Below the pieces are notes generated by a model, which saw nothing but the letters and a program-made list of their open reading frames with translations, was not told where the DNA came from and searched no databases. The position numbers and the translations under genes are program-made. A DNA stretch of 64,000 bases from Paraburkholderia caribensis. GTDB lineage: Bacteria > Pseudomonadota > Gammaproteobacteria > Burkholderiales > Burkholderiaceae. Location of the stretch: contig NZ_CP026101.1 of the NCBI RefSeq assembly GCF_002902945.1, forward strand, positions 3,624,146 through 3,688,145, read 5' to 3'. Positions 42,370 to 51,571 of the stretch are shown one piece after another. Each line of letters begins with the position of its first letter. The stretch's first letter is position 1.

Positions 42370-43962
42370 CTAGCCCGCTGAGGTGGAAATTTTCGCAACG
42401 GGCGCGGCAGGCGACGATGCGGGCGCAGGCGCTGCAACTTCACCCGTCTCGCGATTCATCTGCTCGGCTTCCCAGCCGCCGCCGAGCGCCTTGACGAGAC
42501 CGACCGACGACACCATCCGCTGTCCCGCGATGCTCGCCAGCTTCTGCTCGGCGGTGAACGCGGTGGTCTGCGCCGTCAGCACGTTGAGATAGTCGACGGT
42601 GCCCGATTTGTACTGGTTCGTGACGATATCCAGCGCCTGCTGGGCCGACTGCACCGCCTGCTGCTGCACGGTGACTTCCTGCTCGAGAATGCGCAGCGAC
42701 GCGAGGTTGTCTTCGACGTCCTGGAACGCCGTCAGCACTGTCTGCCGGTAGGTGGCGACGTCCTGGTCGTAGGCGGCGCGCGCGGCGTCCGTCTGCGCCT
42801 TGCGCAGGCCGGCGTCGAAGATGGTCTGGGCGAGCGAGGGCCCGAGCGTCCAGAAGCGCGACGGCATTTGCAGCAGCTGCGAGAACACTGAGCTTTCGAA
42901 GCCGCCGCTGGCCGACAGCGTCAGCGTCGGGAAGAAAGCCGAAATCGCGACGCCGATCTGCTCGTTCGCCGCCGCGGCCTTGCGTTCGGCCGACGCGATA
43001 TCCGGGCGCCGTTCGAGCAGTGCCGACGGCAGTTGCGCAGGTGTGGCGGGCGGCACGGCATCGAGCGGCGCGGGGGGCAGCGAGAACGCGGACGCCGGTT
43101 CGCCGACCAGCACGGCGATCGCGTGCTCGTTTTGAGCGCGCGCGACGCCGTTGTCGATGGCGGCAGCTTGCGCCGATTGCAGCTGCGTTTGCGCCTGAAT
43201 CACGTCCGAGCGGGCGGCGACGCCCTGCGCGTAGCGGTTCTGCGTGAGCGTGAGCGAACGCTGGTAGGCGGCGACGGTATCGTCGAGCAGCTTTTGCTGC
43301 GCGTCGAGCGAGCGGATGTTGAAGTAGGTTTGCGCGAGCGTTGCCTGCGCGGACAGGCGCGCGTTCGCCAGATCGGCGGCGGCCGCCTGCTGCCCCGCCT
43401 GCTGGCTTGCGACGGTGCGGCTCACCTTGCCCCAGAGATCCGGTTCCCACGTCGCGTCGAGCGACAGGCTGTAGCTGTTGCTGATCGTGCCCGAGCTGCT
43501 GAGCGACGACGTCGTGCCGCCGCCTCCGCCCGTCACCGAGCCGCTGAAGCTGCGGCTCGGCGTACGCGAGCGCGACGCGCTCGCCCCTGCGCTGATCACC
43601 GGGAAGTACGCCGCGCGCGCCTCGCCGACCAGCGCGCGCGCCTGCCGGTAGGCGGCGGCGAACTGCGCGACGGTCTGGTTCGACGCGTTGAGCTTGTCTT
43701 CGAGCGCGCTCAGCTGCGGATCGTTGTAGATGGTCCACCACGCGCCGCGATCCTGCTGGTCGGCGGGTTGCGCGACTTTCCAGCCGTCGGCGGCTTCCTT
43801 GTACGAGGCCGGAATGTCGACGGACGGCCGCTTGTAATCGGGACCGACCGCGCAGCCGGCAAGCGCGAAGGCCAGCGTGGCGCAAACGGCGATGTTCAGG
43901 ACGCGTTGCCCCGCGACGTTCGCGACCGAGGCGCGTGCGCGCGAAGTTCGATCAAACTGCAT
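42370..43962 (-). CDS. NodT-family outer-membrane efflux lipoprotein
   Basis: This 530-residue TolC-like channel has a lipobox (FALAGC) near residue 37 and CAVGPDYKRP, the standard start of RND-pump outer-membrane factors. Two OEP repeats rich in Ala/Gln coiled coil follow (LPSALLERRPDIASAERKAAAANEQIG is diagnostic). A Ser/Gly-rich insertion lies at about 130-155 and an Ala/Pro tail at the end. AGGAATTCACTTGC precedes the ATG at 43962. No periplasmic adaptor or RND pump gene is adjacent; it may serve the MFS pump at 45.6 kb or distant pumps. Confidence 0.9.
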   Translation of the reverse strand: MQFDRTSRARASVANVAGQRVLNIAVCATLAFALAGCAVGPDYKRPSVDIPASYKEAADGWKVAQPADQQDRGAWWTIYNDPQLSALEDKLNASNQTVAQFAAAYRQARALVGEARAAYFPVISAGASASRSRTPSRSFSGSVTGGGGGTTSSLSSSGTISNSYSLSLDATWEPDLWGKVSRTVASQQAGQQAAAADLANARLSAQATLAQTYFNIRSLDAQQKLLDDTVAAYQRSLTLTQNRYAQGVAARSDVIQAQTQLQSAQAAAIDNGVARAQNEHAIAVLVGEPASAFSLPPAPLDAVPPATPAQLPSALLERRPDIASAERKAAAANEQIGVAISAFFPTLTLSASGGFESSVFSQLLQMPSRFWTLGPSLAQTIFDAGLRKAQTDAARAAYDQDVATYRQTVLTAFQDVEDNLASLRILEQEVTVQQQAVQSAQQALDIVTNQYKSGTVDYLNVLTAQTTAFTAEQKLASIAGQRMVSSVGLVKALGGGWEAEQMNRETGEVAAPAPASSPAAPVAKISTSAG

Positions 43963-44201
43963 GCAAGTGAATTCCTGTCGATGCGGAGAGCGCCATGTAC
44001 CGGGGCGAATTGCGGAGCGGGTGCTCGCGCGATTGGCGGCGCGTACTCGCGATGGCTCGAATGGTAGCGCACGCATTGCCCGGCAATGAAATCGAAAGAG
44101 TAATGCCGCGCGCGCCCCGTGTGTGTTACCGACGGTGAGGCGACGGTTACGCGCTGTTACGGCGCTATTTGTGCGAGTGGATGTTGCGGGTCGGAAAAAG
44201 C

Positions 44202-44225
44202 AAAGGCCGCCTTGCGGCGGCCTTT
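44202..44225 (-). terminator. Rho-independent terminator of the small membrane protein gene
   Basis: AAAGGCCGCC-TTGC-GGCGGCCTTT is a perfect 10-bp stem about 27 bp past the minus-strand stop at 44252, with an A-rich left flank giving the U-tract. Confidence 0.85.
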
Positions 44226-44251
44226 ATTCCGAAGCGACGCGCGACAGACGC

Positions 44252-44617
44252 CTAGAGGCGCGGATCGGCGGTGGTCTGCCGCGCCTGCTTGCCGGCGGCG
44301 GCGCGGCACGGCGGCGCATCGGGGCGCGCCTGACAAACCGTGGCTGCGGGAGCGATCGGCTGATGGTTGCCCGTCGAGCGGGACTTGAGCGGAGAAGCGA
44401 GCAATGCGGTCGGCCGCACGGCCTGCCCTTTGGCGCTTCGAGTGCGCCGGTGTTCGAACCACGCGAAGAGCAGCACCCCGATCGACCCGCCCGGAAGGAC
44501 GAAGATCACCGCATACAGAGCCACTTTCCACCAACGGTTGGCTCCTTGAAATGTTTGCAGCGCAGAATCGGTCAGCGAGCGGCTCAAGCCGCCGAGGGTG
44601 TTTTTCAGGTACAGCAT
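44252..44617 (-). CDS. Small single-pass membrane protein, function unknown
   Basis: This 121-residue protein starts MLYLKNTLGGLSRSLTD and has one membrane helix (about 31-52: VALYAVIFVLPGGSIGVLLFAW). A basic cytoplasmic-looking segment HRRTRSAKG and a Pro/Ala-rich tail with two cysteines follow. AGAGGATTCCC lies before the ATG at 44617 and a terminator follows, so it is a real transcription unit. I do not recognise a family; the orientation N-out/C-in is a guess from the positive charges. Confidence 0.6.
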   Translation of the reverse strand: MLYLKNTLGGLSRSLTDSALQTFQGANRWWKVALYAVIFVLPGGSIGVLLFAWFEHRRTRSAKGQAVRPTALLASPLKSRSTGNHQPIAPAATVCQARPDAPPCRAAAGKQARQTTADPRL

Positions 44618-44719
44618 CGCGGGAATCCTCTGTGCGCCGGTAAAAGAAGGCGCACGCAAGTGCGGTCAGAACATGGTCTCCGATGACGCGGGTTGCGTAA
44701 CTCGTTGCCTGTAATAATA

Positions 44720-44748
44720 TTGACCATGCAATCAATTTTCAAGATACT
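44720..44748 (+). promoter_or_regulatory. Sigma70 promoter of the MarR/MFS operon
   Basis: TTGACC (44720-44725), 17 bp, GATACT (44743-44748) form a good sigma70 promoter about 140 bp before the MarR start. TGCAAT (44728) and ATTGCA (44753) form an inverted pair across the -10, a possible MarR operator. Confidence 0.5.
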
Positions 44749-44890
44749 GTGCATTGCAACAAGGTCTTTCGTTGTTTTTTGGCTCGGTGCTTGCGCGATC
44801 AATCCAGACGATTGACGTCACTGCCTGGGCAGATACAATCCGGAATATTCACGTTTGTCTCGCCAGCGGGCGGCTTCCAGAAGAGCATTC

Positions 44891-45427
44891 ATGACCGACG
44901 GTCCTTACCAGCCGGAGTCGATTCATCTCGAATCGAGCCTTGGCTATTACCTGACCAAAGCGAGGAACGTGCTGGTCGAACGCACCGATCGCGCGGTCGC
45001 GCATCTCGGGCTGACGACTCAGCAGATCGGCGTGATCCTGCTGCTTTCATGCGGCCGCGCAACGACACCGTTCGAACTGTCGCGGGCCATGTCTTACGAC
45101 AGCGGATCGATGACGCGGATGCTCGATCGCCTTGAAAAGAAGGGGCTGATCGCGCGCTCGCGTAGCGACAAGGACCGGCGCATCGTGAAGCTCGGCCTGA
45201 CGCCGCAAGGTCAGCACGCGGCGTCGCAATTGCCGGAGATTGGCGCGGACGTGCTCAATGAACAGCTGCGGGGCTTTTCAGGCGCGGATCTCGCGACACT
45301 GATCGATCTGTTGAGCCGTTTCATTGCGAACGGCATCGATGGTGGAAACGGCGCTGTCGGATGTCAGATGGCCGACAAGTCTGCTGAAGAAGAAATCGGG
45401 CCGTCCGTTCCAACCGACGACGTTTAG
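44891..45427 (+). CDS. MarR-family repressor (EmrR-like)
   Basis: This 178-residue regulator has a winged helix-turn-helix (FELSRAMSYDSGSMTRMLDRLEKKGLIARSRSDKDRRIVKLGLTPQG in parts). It lies directly upstream of the DHA2 drug exporter, the EmrR-EmrB type of arrangement, so it probably represses the operon and is released by toxic ligands. ATG at 44891 gives MTDGPYQPES. A promoter with an overlapping dyad lies upstream. Confidence 0.88.
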   Translation: MTDGPYQPESIHLESSLGYYLTKARNVLVERTDRAVAHLGLTTQQIGVILLLSCGRATTPFELSRAMSYDSGSMTRMLDRLEKKGLIARSRSDKDRRIVKLGLTPQGQHAASQLPEIGADVLNEQLRGFSGADLATLIDLLSRFIANGIDGGNGAVGCQMADKSAEEEIGPSVPTDDV

Positions 45428-45566
45428 GCAGCCGCGCTTCGGCGCGGTTTGTTTTACTGATTTACCTGTCTGGGCAGAGAGTGTCGGGACATGAATGCCA
45501 GCCATCGAGCAACGGGCTTTTTCATGTCGCGGCAAGTTTTCTCATGCAACAAGGAGAACACGCCAA

Positions 45567-47177
45567 ATGAGCGCATTGCCAGCGGCTTCCACTTCTACCG
45601 GCTCAACGGATGACGGGCCGCCGCACGGCGGCGCGACCTCCACCCAGCCTGCCGCCCCTGCTCCGCTCACGGGCGGAAGGCTCGCACTGCTAACGGTCGG
45701 ACTCGCGCTCGGGACGTTCATGGAAGTGCTCGATACGTCGATCGCGAATGTGGCTGTGCCGACCATCTCGGGCAGCCTCGGCGTGGCGACCAGCGAAGGC
45801 ACGTGGGTGATCTCGTCGTATTCCGTGGCATCGGCGATTGCGGTGCCTTTGACGGGCTGGCTCGCGCGGCGGGTCGGCGAAGTCCGGCTGTTCACGCTGT
45901 CGGTGCTGTTATTTACGATCGCGTCCGCGGCTTGCGGTTTCGCGCACAACTTCGAGTCGCTGATCGCGTTCCGTCTGCTTCAGGGGCTCGTGTCCGGCCC
46001 GATGGTGCCGCTGTCGCAGACCATTCTGATGCGCTCCTACCCGCTCGAGAAACGCGGTCTCGCGCTCGGCCTATGGGCAATGACGGTGATCGTCGCGCCG
46101 ATCTTCGGTCCCGTGATGGGCGGCTGGATCACCGACAACTATACCTGGCCGTGGATCTTCTACATCAATCTGCCGATCGGCCTGTTCTCGGCGGCGTGCG
46201 CGTACTTCCTGCTGCGCGGACGCGAAACGCAGACGACGAAACAGCGCATCGACGGCATCGGCCTCGGACTGCTGGTGATCGGCGTGTCGTGCCTGCAGAT
46301 GATGCTCGACCTCGGCAAGGACCGCGACTGGTTCAGCTCGACCTTCATCGTCGCGCTGGCGATCATCGCCGTGACGTCGCTGGCGTTCATGATCGTGTGG
46401 GAGATGACGGAGAAAGAGCCCGTCGTCGACCTGTCGCTCTTCAAGGACCGCAACTTCGCACTGGGCGCGTTGATCATCTCGTTCGGCTTTATGGCGTTCT
46501 TCGGCTCCGTCGTGATTTTTCCGCTCTGGCTGCAGACGGTGATGGGCTACACGGCAGGCAAAGCGGGACTCGCGACCGCGCCCGTCGGTCTGCTCGCACT
46601 CGTGCTGTCGCCGATGATCGGGCGCAACATGCACCGGCTCAATTTGCGGATCGTCGCGAGCTTCGCGTTCGTCGTGTTCGCATTCGTGTCGTTGTGGAAC
46701 TCGACTTTCACGCTCGATGCGCCGTTCAATCAGGTGATTCTGCCGCGTCTCGTACAGGGCATCGGCGTGGCCTGCTTCTTCGTGCCGATGACGACGATCA
46801 CGCTGTCCAGCATTTCGGATGAACGGCTGGCTAGCGCATCGGGGTTATCGAACTTTCTGCGCACGCTGTCTGGCGCAATCGGCACGGCGATCAGCACGAC
46901 GTATTGGGAAAACGACGCGATCTATCACCACGCCGTGTTGTCGGAATCGGTGAGCGCCTACTCGGCGAACACGACGTCCTATAGCGATCTACTGACGACG
47001 CTCGGCTTCAAAGGACAGGCGGTGACGGCGCAACTGAACGAGATCGTCACGCAACAGGGCTACATGATGGCGACCAACGATTTCTTCCGCATCTCGTGTG
47101 CGGGCTTCGTGGTGCTGGCGTGTCTGGTGTGGGTGACGAAGCCCAAAAAGGGCGCGGCGGCGTCAATGGGACATTGA
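45567..47177 (+). CDS. DHA2-family MFS multidrug exporter (EmrB/QacA-like)
   Basis: This 536-residue, 14-helix proton-driven exporter has LDTSIANVAVPTISGSLG (motif D1), WLARRVGEVRLF (motif A), and motif C-like GLALGLWAMTVIVAPIFGPVMGGW. AAGGAGAACACG precedes the ATG at 45567. The partner adaptor EmrA is missing from this locus; the NodT-type channel 1.6 kb away is on the other strand. Substrates are unknown; hydrophobic toxins or antibiotics are usual. Confidence 0.9.
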   Translation: MSALPAASTSTGSTDDGPPHGGATSTQPAAPAPLTGGRLALLTVGLALGTFMEVLDTSIANVAVPTISGSLGVATSEGTWVISSYSVASAIAVPLTGWLARRVGEVRLFTLSVLLFTIASAACGFAHNFESLIAFRLLQGLVSGPMVPLSQTILMRSYPLEKRGLALGLWAMTVIVAPIFGPVMGGWITDNYTWPWIFYINLPIGLFSAACAYFLLRGRETQTTKQRIDGIGLGLLVIGVSCLQMMLDLGKDRDWFSSTFIVALAIIAVTSLAFMIVWEMTEKEPVVDLSLFKDRNFALGALIISFGFMAFFGSVVIFPLWLQTVMGYTAGKAGLATAPVGLLALVLSPMIGRNMHRLNLRIVASFAFVVFAFVSLWNSTFTLDAPFNQVILPRLVQGIGVACFFVPMTTITLSSISDERLASASGLSNFLRTLSGAIGTAISTTYWENDAIYHHAVLSESVSAYSANTTSYSDLLTTLGFKGQAVTAQLNEIVTQQGYMMATNDFFRISCAGFVVLACLVWVTKPKKGAAASMGH

Positions 47178-47229
47178 CGCCGCCGCGGGATGGGGAGCGC
47201 TGCGGCTCCCGATGCTACGAGGAGAGAGA

Positions 47230-47961
47230 TTACTTGCCGTCGACCTGGATTTCGACGCGGCGGTTCTTCGCGCGGCCGATAGGCGTCGTGTTGGGCGCGA
47301 CGGGCGATGCGCTGCCGTAGCCTTGCACGTCCCACTTCGAAGCACGCAGTCCGGCCGTTGCCAGATAGTTCTGCACCGAACGCGCGCGTGCTGCCGACAG
47401 ACGGTTGTTCAGTTCGGCCGAACCCGTCGAATCGGTATAGCCGGCAATCGTCATACCCTCGATATCGACACCCTGGTTGGCCGCGACGAAATCATCGAGC
47501 TTCGCCGTTGCGACGGGCGTCAGCGTCGCGCTGCCGACGGCGAACGTCGCGTCGCCTTGCAGCGTGATCTTGCGCTGCGGAGCGCGCCGGACAGGGGCCG
47601 GTGCGGGCGCGACGACGGCAACCGGGACGGGCGCTACGACGGCGGGTGCCGGCTTGACGGGTTGCTCGACAACGGGCGTCGCGCATTGGAAGGTGATTTC
47701 GCGCGGGTCATTTTCGGACTTGAGATCCGACGTGATGTGATCGACCGACGAAATACGCACAGCCGGTTTGTCGCCGCAGATGCGTTTGACTTCGGCCATG
47801 CAGCTCTTCGAGCTCTCAAGCAAACCGAGACATTGGACACGATACGCTTGCGCACCGTTGGCCAAAGTGACGACGTCGGTGTTATGTGCGGGTCCGGAAT
47901 AGGAAGTGCATCCAGCGATACCGGCGACGCAAGCGATCGCCGTCAAGATACGAAAGAACAT
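47230..47961 (-). CDS. OmpA-family lipoprotein
   Basis: This 243-residue lipoprotein has signal and lipobox IAGC (Cys near 17), an N-terminal Cys-containing domain, a Pro/Ala/Val linker (about 100-125), and a C-terminal OmpA peptidoglycan-binding domain (IAGYTDSTGSAELNNRLSAARA; NRRVEIQVDGK). It anchors the outer membrane to the wall. The ATG at 47961 is chosen so the lipobox sits at a normal distance; upstream residues have no ribosome site. It is followed at its left by the MFS gene, convergent. Confidence 0.88.
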   Translation of the reverse strand: MFFRILTAIACVAGIAGCTSYSGPAHNTDVVTLANGAQAYRVQCLGLLESSKSCMAEVKRICGDKPAVRISSVDHITSDLKSENDPREITFQCATPVVEQPVKPAPAVVAPVPVAVVAPAPAPVRRAPQRKITLQGDATFAVGSATLTPVATAKLDDFVAANQGVDIEGMTIAGYTDSTGSAELNNRLSAARARSVQNYLATAGLRASKWDVQGYGSASPVAPNTTPIGRAKNRRVEIQVDGK

Positions 47962-48066
47962 GAGACTTCTCGCAGAGGAAATTAGAGTTACGAGACGATA
48001 GAGGCAGCGGATCGCCACTCCAATCGGAGAAGTCTTAATCAAAAAATGGCTTCGATTTGATTCGTC

Positions 48067-48555
48067 CTACTGTGAAACGGGCTCGCCGGTTGGTGATAAG
48101 ACCGATTGACCGCTCGATCCGCCCGATTGTCCGGACGGCAATGGCGCCGCCACATTCGCTGCGGCGCCACGCACGAACTGCTTGAAGTCGGCGCCCGCTT
48201 CCCACGGGTTCGGCTTGCATCCGAGCGAGCTGTCGCAATGCGCGGCAAAACCGATCGTCGACGTGCCGTCGTTATTCGGTGTCTTCGTGATTTCGAATGA
48301 GAGATCGCGCTTGCCGCCGTCTGGCCCCGCTGTCTGGATCAGCGTATCGGTTGCCGTGGCGATCTCGTAACGGGAATGCGTGGTGACCCACGTGCGCGCG
48401 CGCTGCCACCACGCGTCGCATTGACTCTTGCTGTCGCAGGTCAGCGGCGCGGTCGCGATCTGCATGACATCGGGATCGACCTGCCCTCGCGTCGAGCAGC
48501 CGGCGGCCGACACGCAAACCGCGACCCACAGCGCGGCTATCAGACCTTTGTTCAT
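48067..48555 (-). CDS. Predicted lipoprotein, function unknown
   Basis: This 162-residue protein has a lipobox SAAGC (Cys near 23). The mature part has paired cysteines (LTCDSKSQCDAWW and AHCDSSLGCKPNP), probably two disulphides, and a Gly/Ser-rich tail. GAGGAATCC precedes the ATG at 48555. It lies just upstream of the OmpA-type lipoprotein on the same strand, so the two may be co-expressed at the envelope. I recognise no named family. Confidence 0.7.
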   Translation of the reverse strand: MNKGLIAALWVAVCVSAAGCSTRGQVDPDVMQIATAPLTCDSKSQCDAWWQRARTWVTTHSRYEIATATDTLIQTAGPDGGKRDLSFEITKTPNNDGTSTIGFAAHCDSSLGCKPNPWEAGADFKQFVRGAAANVAAPLPSGQSGGSSGQSVLSPTGEPVSQ

Positions 48556-48722
48556 AACCCGGATTCCTCCCTCGCACATGTCGAAGCGGCGAAGCGTTGC
48601 GTGATACAGGGTTGGACCGCGACGTTGCCGACGCGTTTCATACAGCGTGCATGAAGCGGGAGCGACGTTCGGGCATTGCAAGATGTGTCGCAGCAATTTC
48701 CGGCCCCGACTCGCTCGCAATG

Positions 48723-48747
48723 AAAAAGGGCAGCACGAAGCTGCCCT
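48723..48747 (-). terminator. Rho-independent terminator of gshA
   Basis: AGGGCAGC-ACGAA-GCTGCCCT with an A5 run on its left (U-tract on the minus strand) lies 38 bp past the gshA stop. Confidence 0.8.
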
Positions 48748-48785
48748 CATCAGACGCGGACTCGCGCATGCGACGGCGTACCAGA

Positions 48786-50399
48786 CTAAACGCTGAAGCG
48801 GTTCAACGTATACGCGCGATACGCGGCAACGAACGCGTCGAATGAACCGACCTCCTCGCGCTCGAGCTTGGCCTGTTCGGCGAGCGATTGCGTAGCGAGC
48901 GCAGCGAACGCCTGCGTTTGCGCTTCGTCCAGGGGACGCGCGCGGAAATGCTCCGCGTGCGCGACGCTCTGCGCGAGACCGAAGTCGAGGAAGCTCTGCT
49001 GTTTGTCGCGCATGACCTGCAGCACGCGAGCCGACGGCGTCAACGACGCGTCTGCGAGCTTTGTACGCTGCGTCGCGACCGAGCGCGCATGGCTGTCGTC
49101 GCCGCGAATTGCATCGAGCACGGCGGCTGCGTGATCGATTTTCGCGAGCAGTTCATTGGCCCAGTCGAGCATCTTGACGGGTTGTCCATCGCGCACCAGC
49201 TCGAGGCCGGGCTTGCGCCCTTCCATCGTCACGCGGCCGAAGTTCTGGTTCGCTTCCGTGTAGGCCGGCGGCGGCAGCGCCGCGCTTTCGTCGAGCGCGC
49301 ATACCAGCAGATAGGCGTCGAGAAAGCGCGCGGCTTCGAGCGAAATACCCGTCGGTTCGAACGGATCGATGTCCATGCAGCGCACCTCGACATACTGCAC
49401 GCCTCGCGCCGCAAGCGCATGCAGCGGACGCTCGCCGGGGTACGTGACGCGCTTCGGACGGATCGTCGAGTAGAACTCGTTTTCGATCTGCAGTACGTTG
49501 GTATTGATCTGCACCCATTCGCCGTCGCGCTGCGTGCCGATCGCCTCGTACGGCGGATACGGCTGGCTGACGGCTTTCGCGAGCGCATCGAGGTAGCCGG
49601 GCAGCGTGTCGTAATCGGCGTGCAGCGCGGCTTGCGCCGTCGTGTTCGAATAGCCGAGATCGCTCATGCGCAGGCTCGTTGCGTACGGGCGATACAGCGT
49701 GTCGGCGTCGAACGTTTCGAGCGTATTCGCGCGGCCGCGCAGAAAGCGCCTGTCGAGCGCCGGCGACGCGCCGAACAGATACATCAGCAGCCAGCTCGTG
49801 CGGCGGAAGTTGCGGATCAGCGCGAGATAGCGGTCCGACTGGAAATCGACGGCATTGGCCGTGGATTGCTGGTCGGCATGCAGCAGCCGCCACACTTCTT
49901 CGTTCAACGAATAGTTGTAGTGGATGCCTGCGATACATTGCATCGTGCGTCCGTAGCGCAGCGCGAGCCCGACGCGGTACACATACTTCAGCTTGCCGAT
50001 GTTGGACGTGCCATAGTCCGCGATCGGAATCTCGTCGTCTTCGGGCAGAACGCCCGGCATCGAGTTGTTCCACAGCACCTCGTCGCCGATGGCCGAATAA
50101 ACGAAGCGATGCAGCGTGTCGAGACGCTCGAGCGTGGTTGCCGCGTCCTGCTCGGCAGGTGTGATCAGTTCGAGCAGTGCTTCCGAATAGTCCGTGGTCA
50201 GCGAAGGATGCGTGAGCGCCGAGCCGAGCGCGCGCGGATGCGGCGTCATCGCGAGATGGCCGTCGGGAGTGACGCGCAGGCTCTCCTTCTCGATGCCGCG
50301 CAAACCGGTCGTCAGCGCGTCGCGCTGCGGACCGGATGTCAGCACGGACAGGCGGTGCAGTAGCGCGTCGGTCGTGCGGGAGGGTGTCGTGTTTGGCAT
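48786..50399 (-). CDS. gshA: Glutamate-cysteine ligase (GshA type 1)
   Basis: This 537-residue enzyme makes gamma-glutamylcysteine, the first step of glutathione synthesis. Family marks are LRGIEKESLRV near the N-terminus, HPSLTTDYSEALLELITP, MQCIAGIHYNYSL and YVEVRCMDIDPF. Length matches the E. coli-type enzyme. ATG at 50399 starts MPNTTPSRTTDALL; upstream in-frame sequence is unlikely coding. It is monocistronic with its own terminator. Confidence 0.93.
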   Translation of the reverse strand: MPNTTPSRTTDALLHRLSVLTSGPQRDALTTGLRGIEKESLRVTPDGHLAMTPHPRALGSALTHPSLTTDYSEALLELITPAEQDAATTLERLDTLHRFVYSAIGDEVLWNNSMPGVLPEDDEIPIADYGTSNIGKLKYVYRVGLALRYGRTMQCIAGIHYNYSLNEEVWRLLHADQQSTANAVDFQSDRYLALIRNFRRTSWLLMYLFGASPALDRRFLRGRANTLETFDADTLYRPYATSLRMSDLGYSNTTAQAALHADYDTLPGYLDALAKAVSQPYPPYEAIGTQRDGEWVQINTNVLQIENEFYSTIRPKRVTYPGERPLHALAARGVQYVEVRCMDIDPFEPTGISLEAARFLDAYLLVCALDESAALPPPAYTEANQNFGRVTMEGRKPGLELVRDGQPVKMLDWANELLAKIDHAAAVLDAIRGDDSHARSVATQRTKLADASLTPSARVLQVMRDKQQSFLDFGLAQSVAHAEHFRARPLDEAQTQAFAALATQSLAEQAKLEREEVGSFDAFVAAYRAYTLNRFSV

Positions 50400-50647
50400 T
50401 GATGCGGGTCGAACAGGGTCGGCCGCCATGCGCCGCGCGGTGCTGCTCGCGCGCGGCCGACAGCGTTCGGCGGAATTTTCAGTAGCGGGCACTTTAACAT
50501 CTCGCCAGAACGGCTGCTTGGCGTTGCCTCAGGCCGCTCCCGCGCCGCTTGCGACCGGCTTCAGTGCCCGCTGCGCGCCCTCTCACTGTACGCCGCACCG
50601 GACCGCGAAGTCGACCGACGACGTTCACGAATATGTGCGGAAGGCCG

Positions 50648-51571
50648 CTAGCCGCCGCGTGCGGCGCCTGCCCGATCGGCGACTTCGTTCCACAGATGCA
50701 TCGCCGCATAGGCACGCCACGGCCGCCACGCGTCGGTGCGCGCGCGCTGCTGGTTGGGACGCACGAGCGCCGGATCGCGCGCTGCGATTGCCTGCATCAG
50801 CACGAGGTCCCACGCGGGCCACGCGTCGGGGTCCCGCCACGCGCGCATCGCGACGTATTCGACCGTCCACGGCCCGATTCCGGGCAGCGCGAGCAACGAC
50901 GCGCGCAACTGCGGAAGATCGAACGCCGCGCTGCCGATGCTGTCGATCGGCACGTCGCCGTCCGCCACGGCGCGCGCGAAGCCTTGCAAGGCTTCGATGC
51001 GCTTGCCGGGCATGCCGATCTGCGCAAGGTCGACGGCGGCGAGCGCGGCGGGCGTCGGGAAGCGCCACGCGGTGCTCTCGTGCGGATGACCGTCGATGCG
51101 CTCGCCGGCGCGCTGCACGATCCTTCCGATGATGGTCGTCGCTGCCTTCACGCTGACCTGCTGGCCAACGATGGCCCGCACGACCAGTTCGAACCCGGAC
51201 CACGCGCCGGGCACGCGCAGGCCAGGCGCTGCGGCGACCAGCGGCGCGAGCCACGGATCGCTGGCGAGGCTTGCGCCGATCACCTTGGGTTCCGCGTGCA
51301 GATCGAACATGCGCGCGATGGGCGCGGCGAGCGTGTCCGCGTGGCGGCTCGCCGCGCCGTCGATGGTCGCGACGATGCAATGCCGGCGCGGATGCTTGCG
51401 GACGTTGAGCGTGCCGCTGTCGCCGTTCCAGCCGATCGCGCGACGCCAGACGCCGTCCTCGACGGCTTCGACGCCCGGCGTCGCACGTCCCCCGAAGAAG
51501 CGGAGGACGCGCGGCCAGTCATAGGGAGCTTTGAACGGGAGTTCGAGTGTGGCGGTCGATGCGCGGCTCAA
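50648..51571 (-). CDS. alkA: DNA-3-methyladenine glycosylase II (AlkA)
   Basis: This 307-residue base-excision glycosylase has an AlkA N-domain and HhH-GPD core: the hairpin LPGIGPWTVEYVAMRAW is followed by the catalytic Asp in WPAWDLVLM. It removes alkylated purines. I start it at a TTG (51571) that overlaps the ada stop as TTGA; no ATG fits and residues before it are the antisense-like reading of ada. Translation is therefore coupled to ada, fitting adaptive-response control of both. Confidence 0.88.
   Translation of the reverse strand: MSRASTATLELPFKAPYDWPRVLRFFGGRATPGVEAVEDGVWRRAIGWNGDSGTLNVRKHPRRHCIVATIDGAASRHADTLAAPIARMFDLHAEPKVIGASLASDPWLAPLVAAAPGLRVPGAWSGFELVVRAIVGQQVSVKAATTIIGRIVQRAGERIDGHPHESTAWRFPTPAALAAVDLAQIGMPGKRIEALQGFARAVADGDVPIDSIGSAAFDLPQLRASLLALPGIGPWTVEYVAMRAWRDPDAWPAWDLVLMQAIAARDPALVRPNQQRARTDAWRPWRAYAAMHLWNEVADRAGAARGG

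Noticed and set aside
48888..50363. 491-codon plus-strand open frame opposite gshA
   Set aside because: Antisense of a conserved enzyme; composition is Arg/Ala/Val-rich and no domain is visible.
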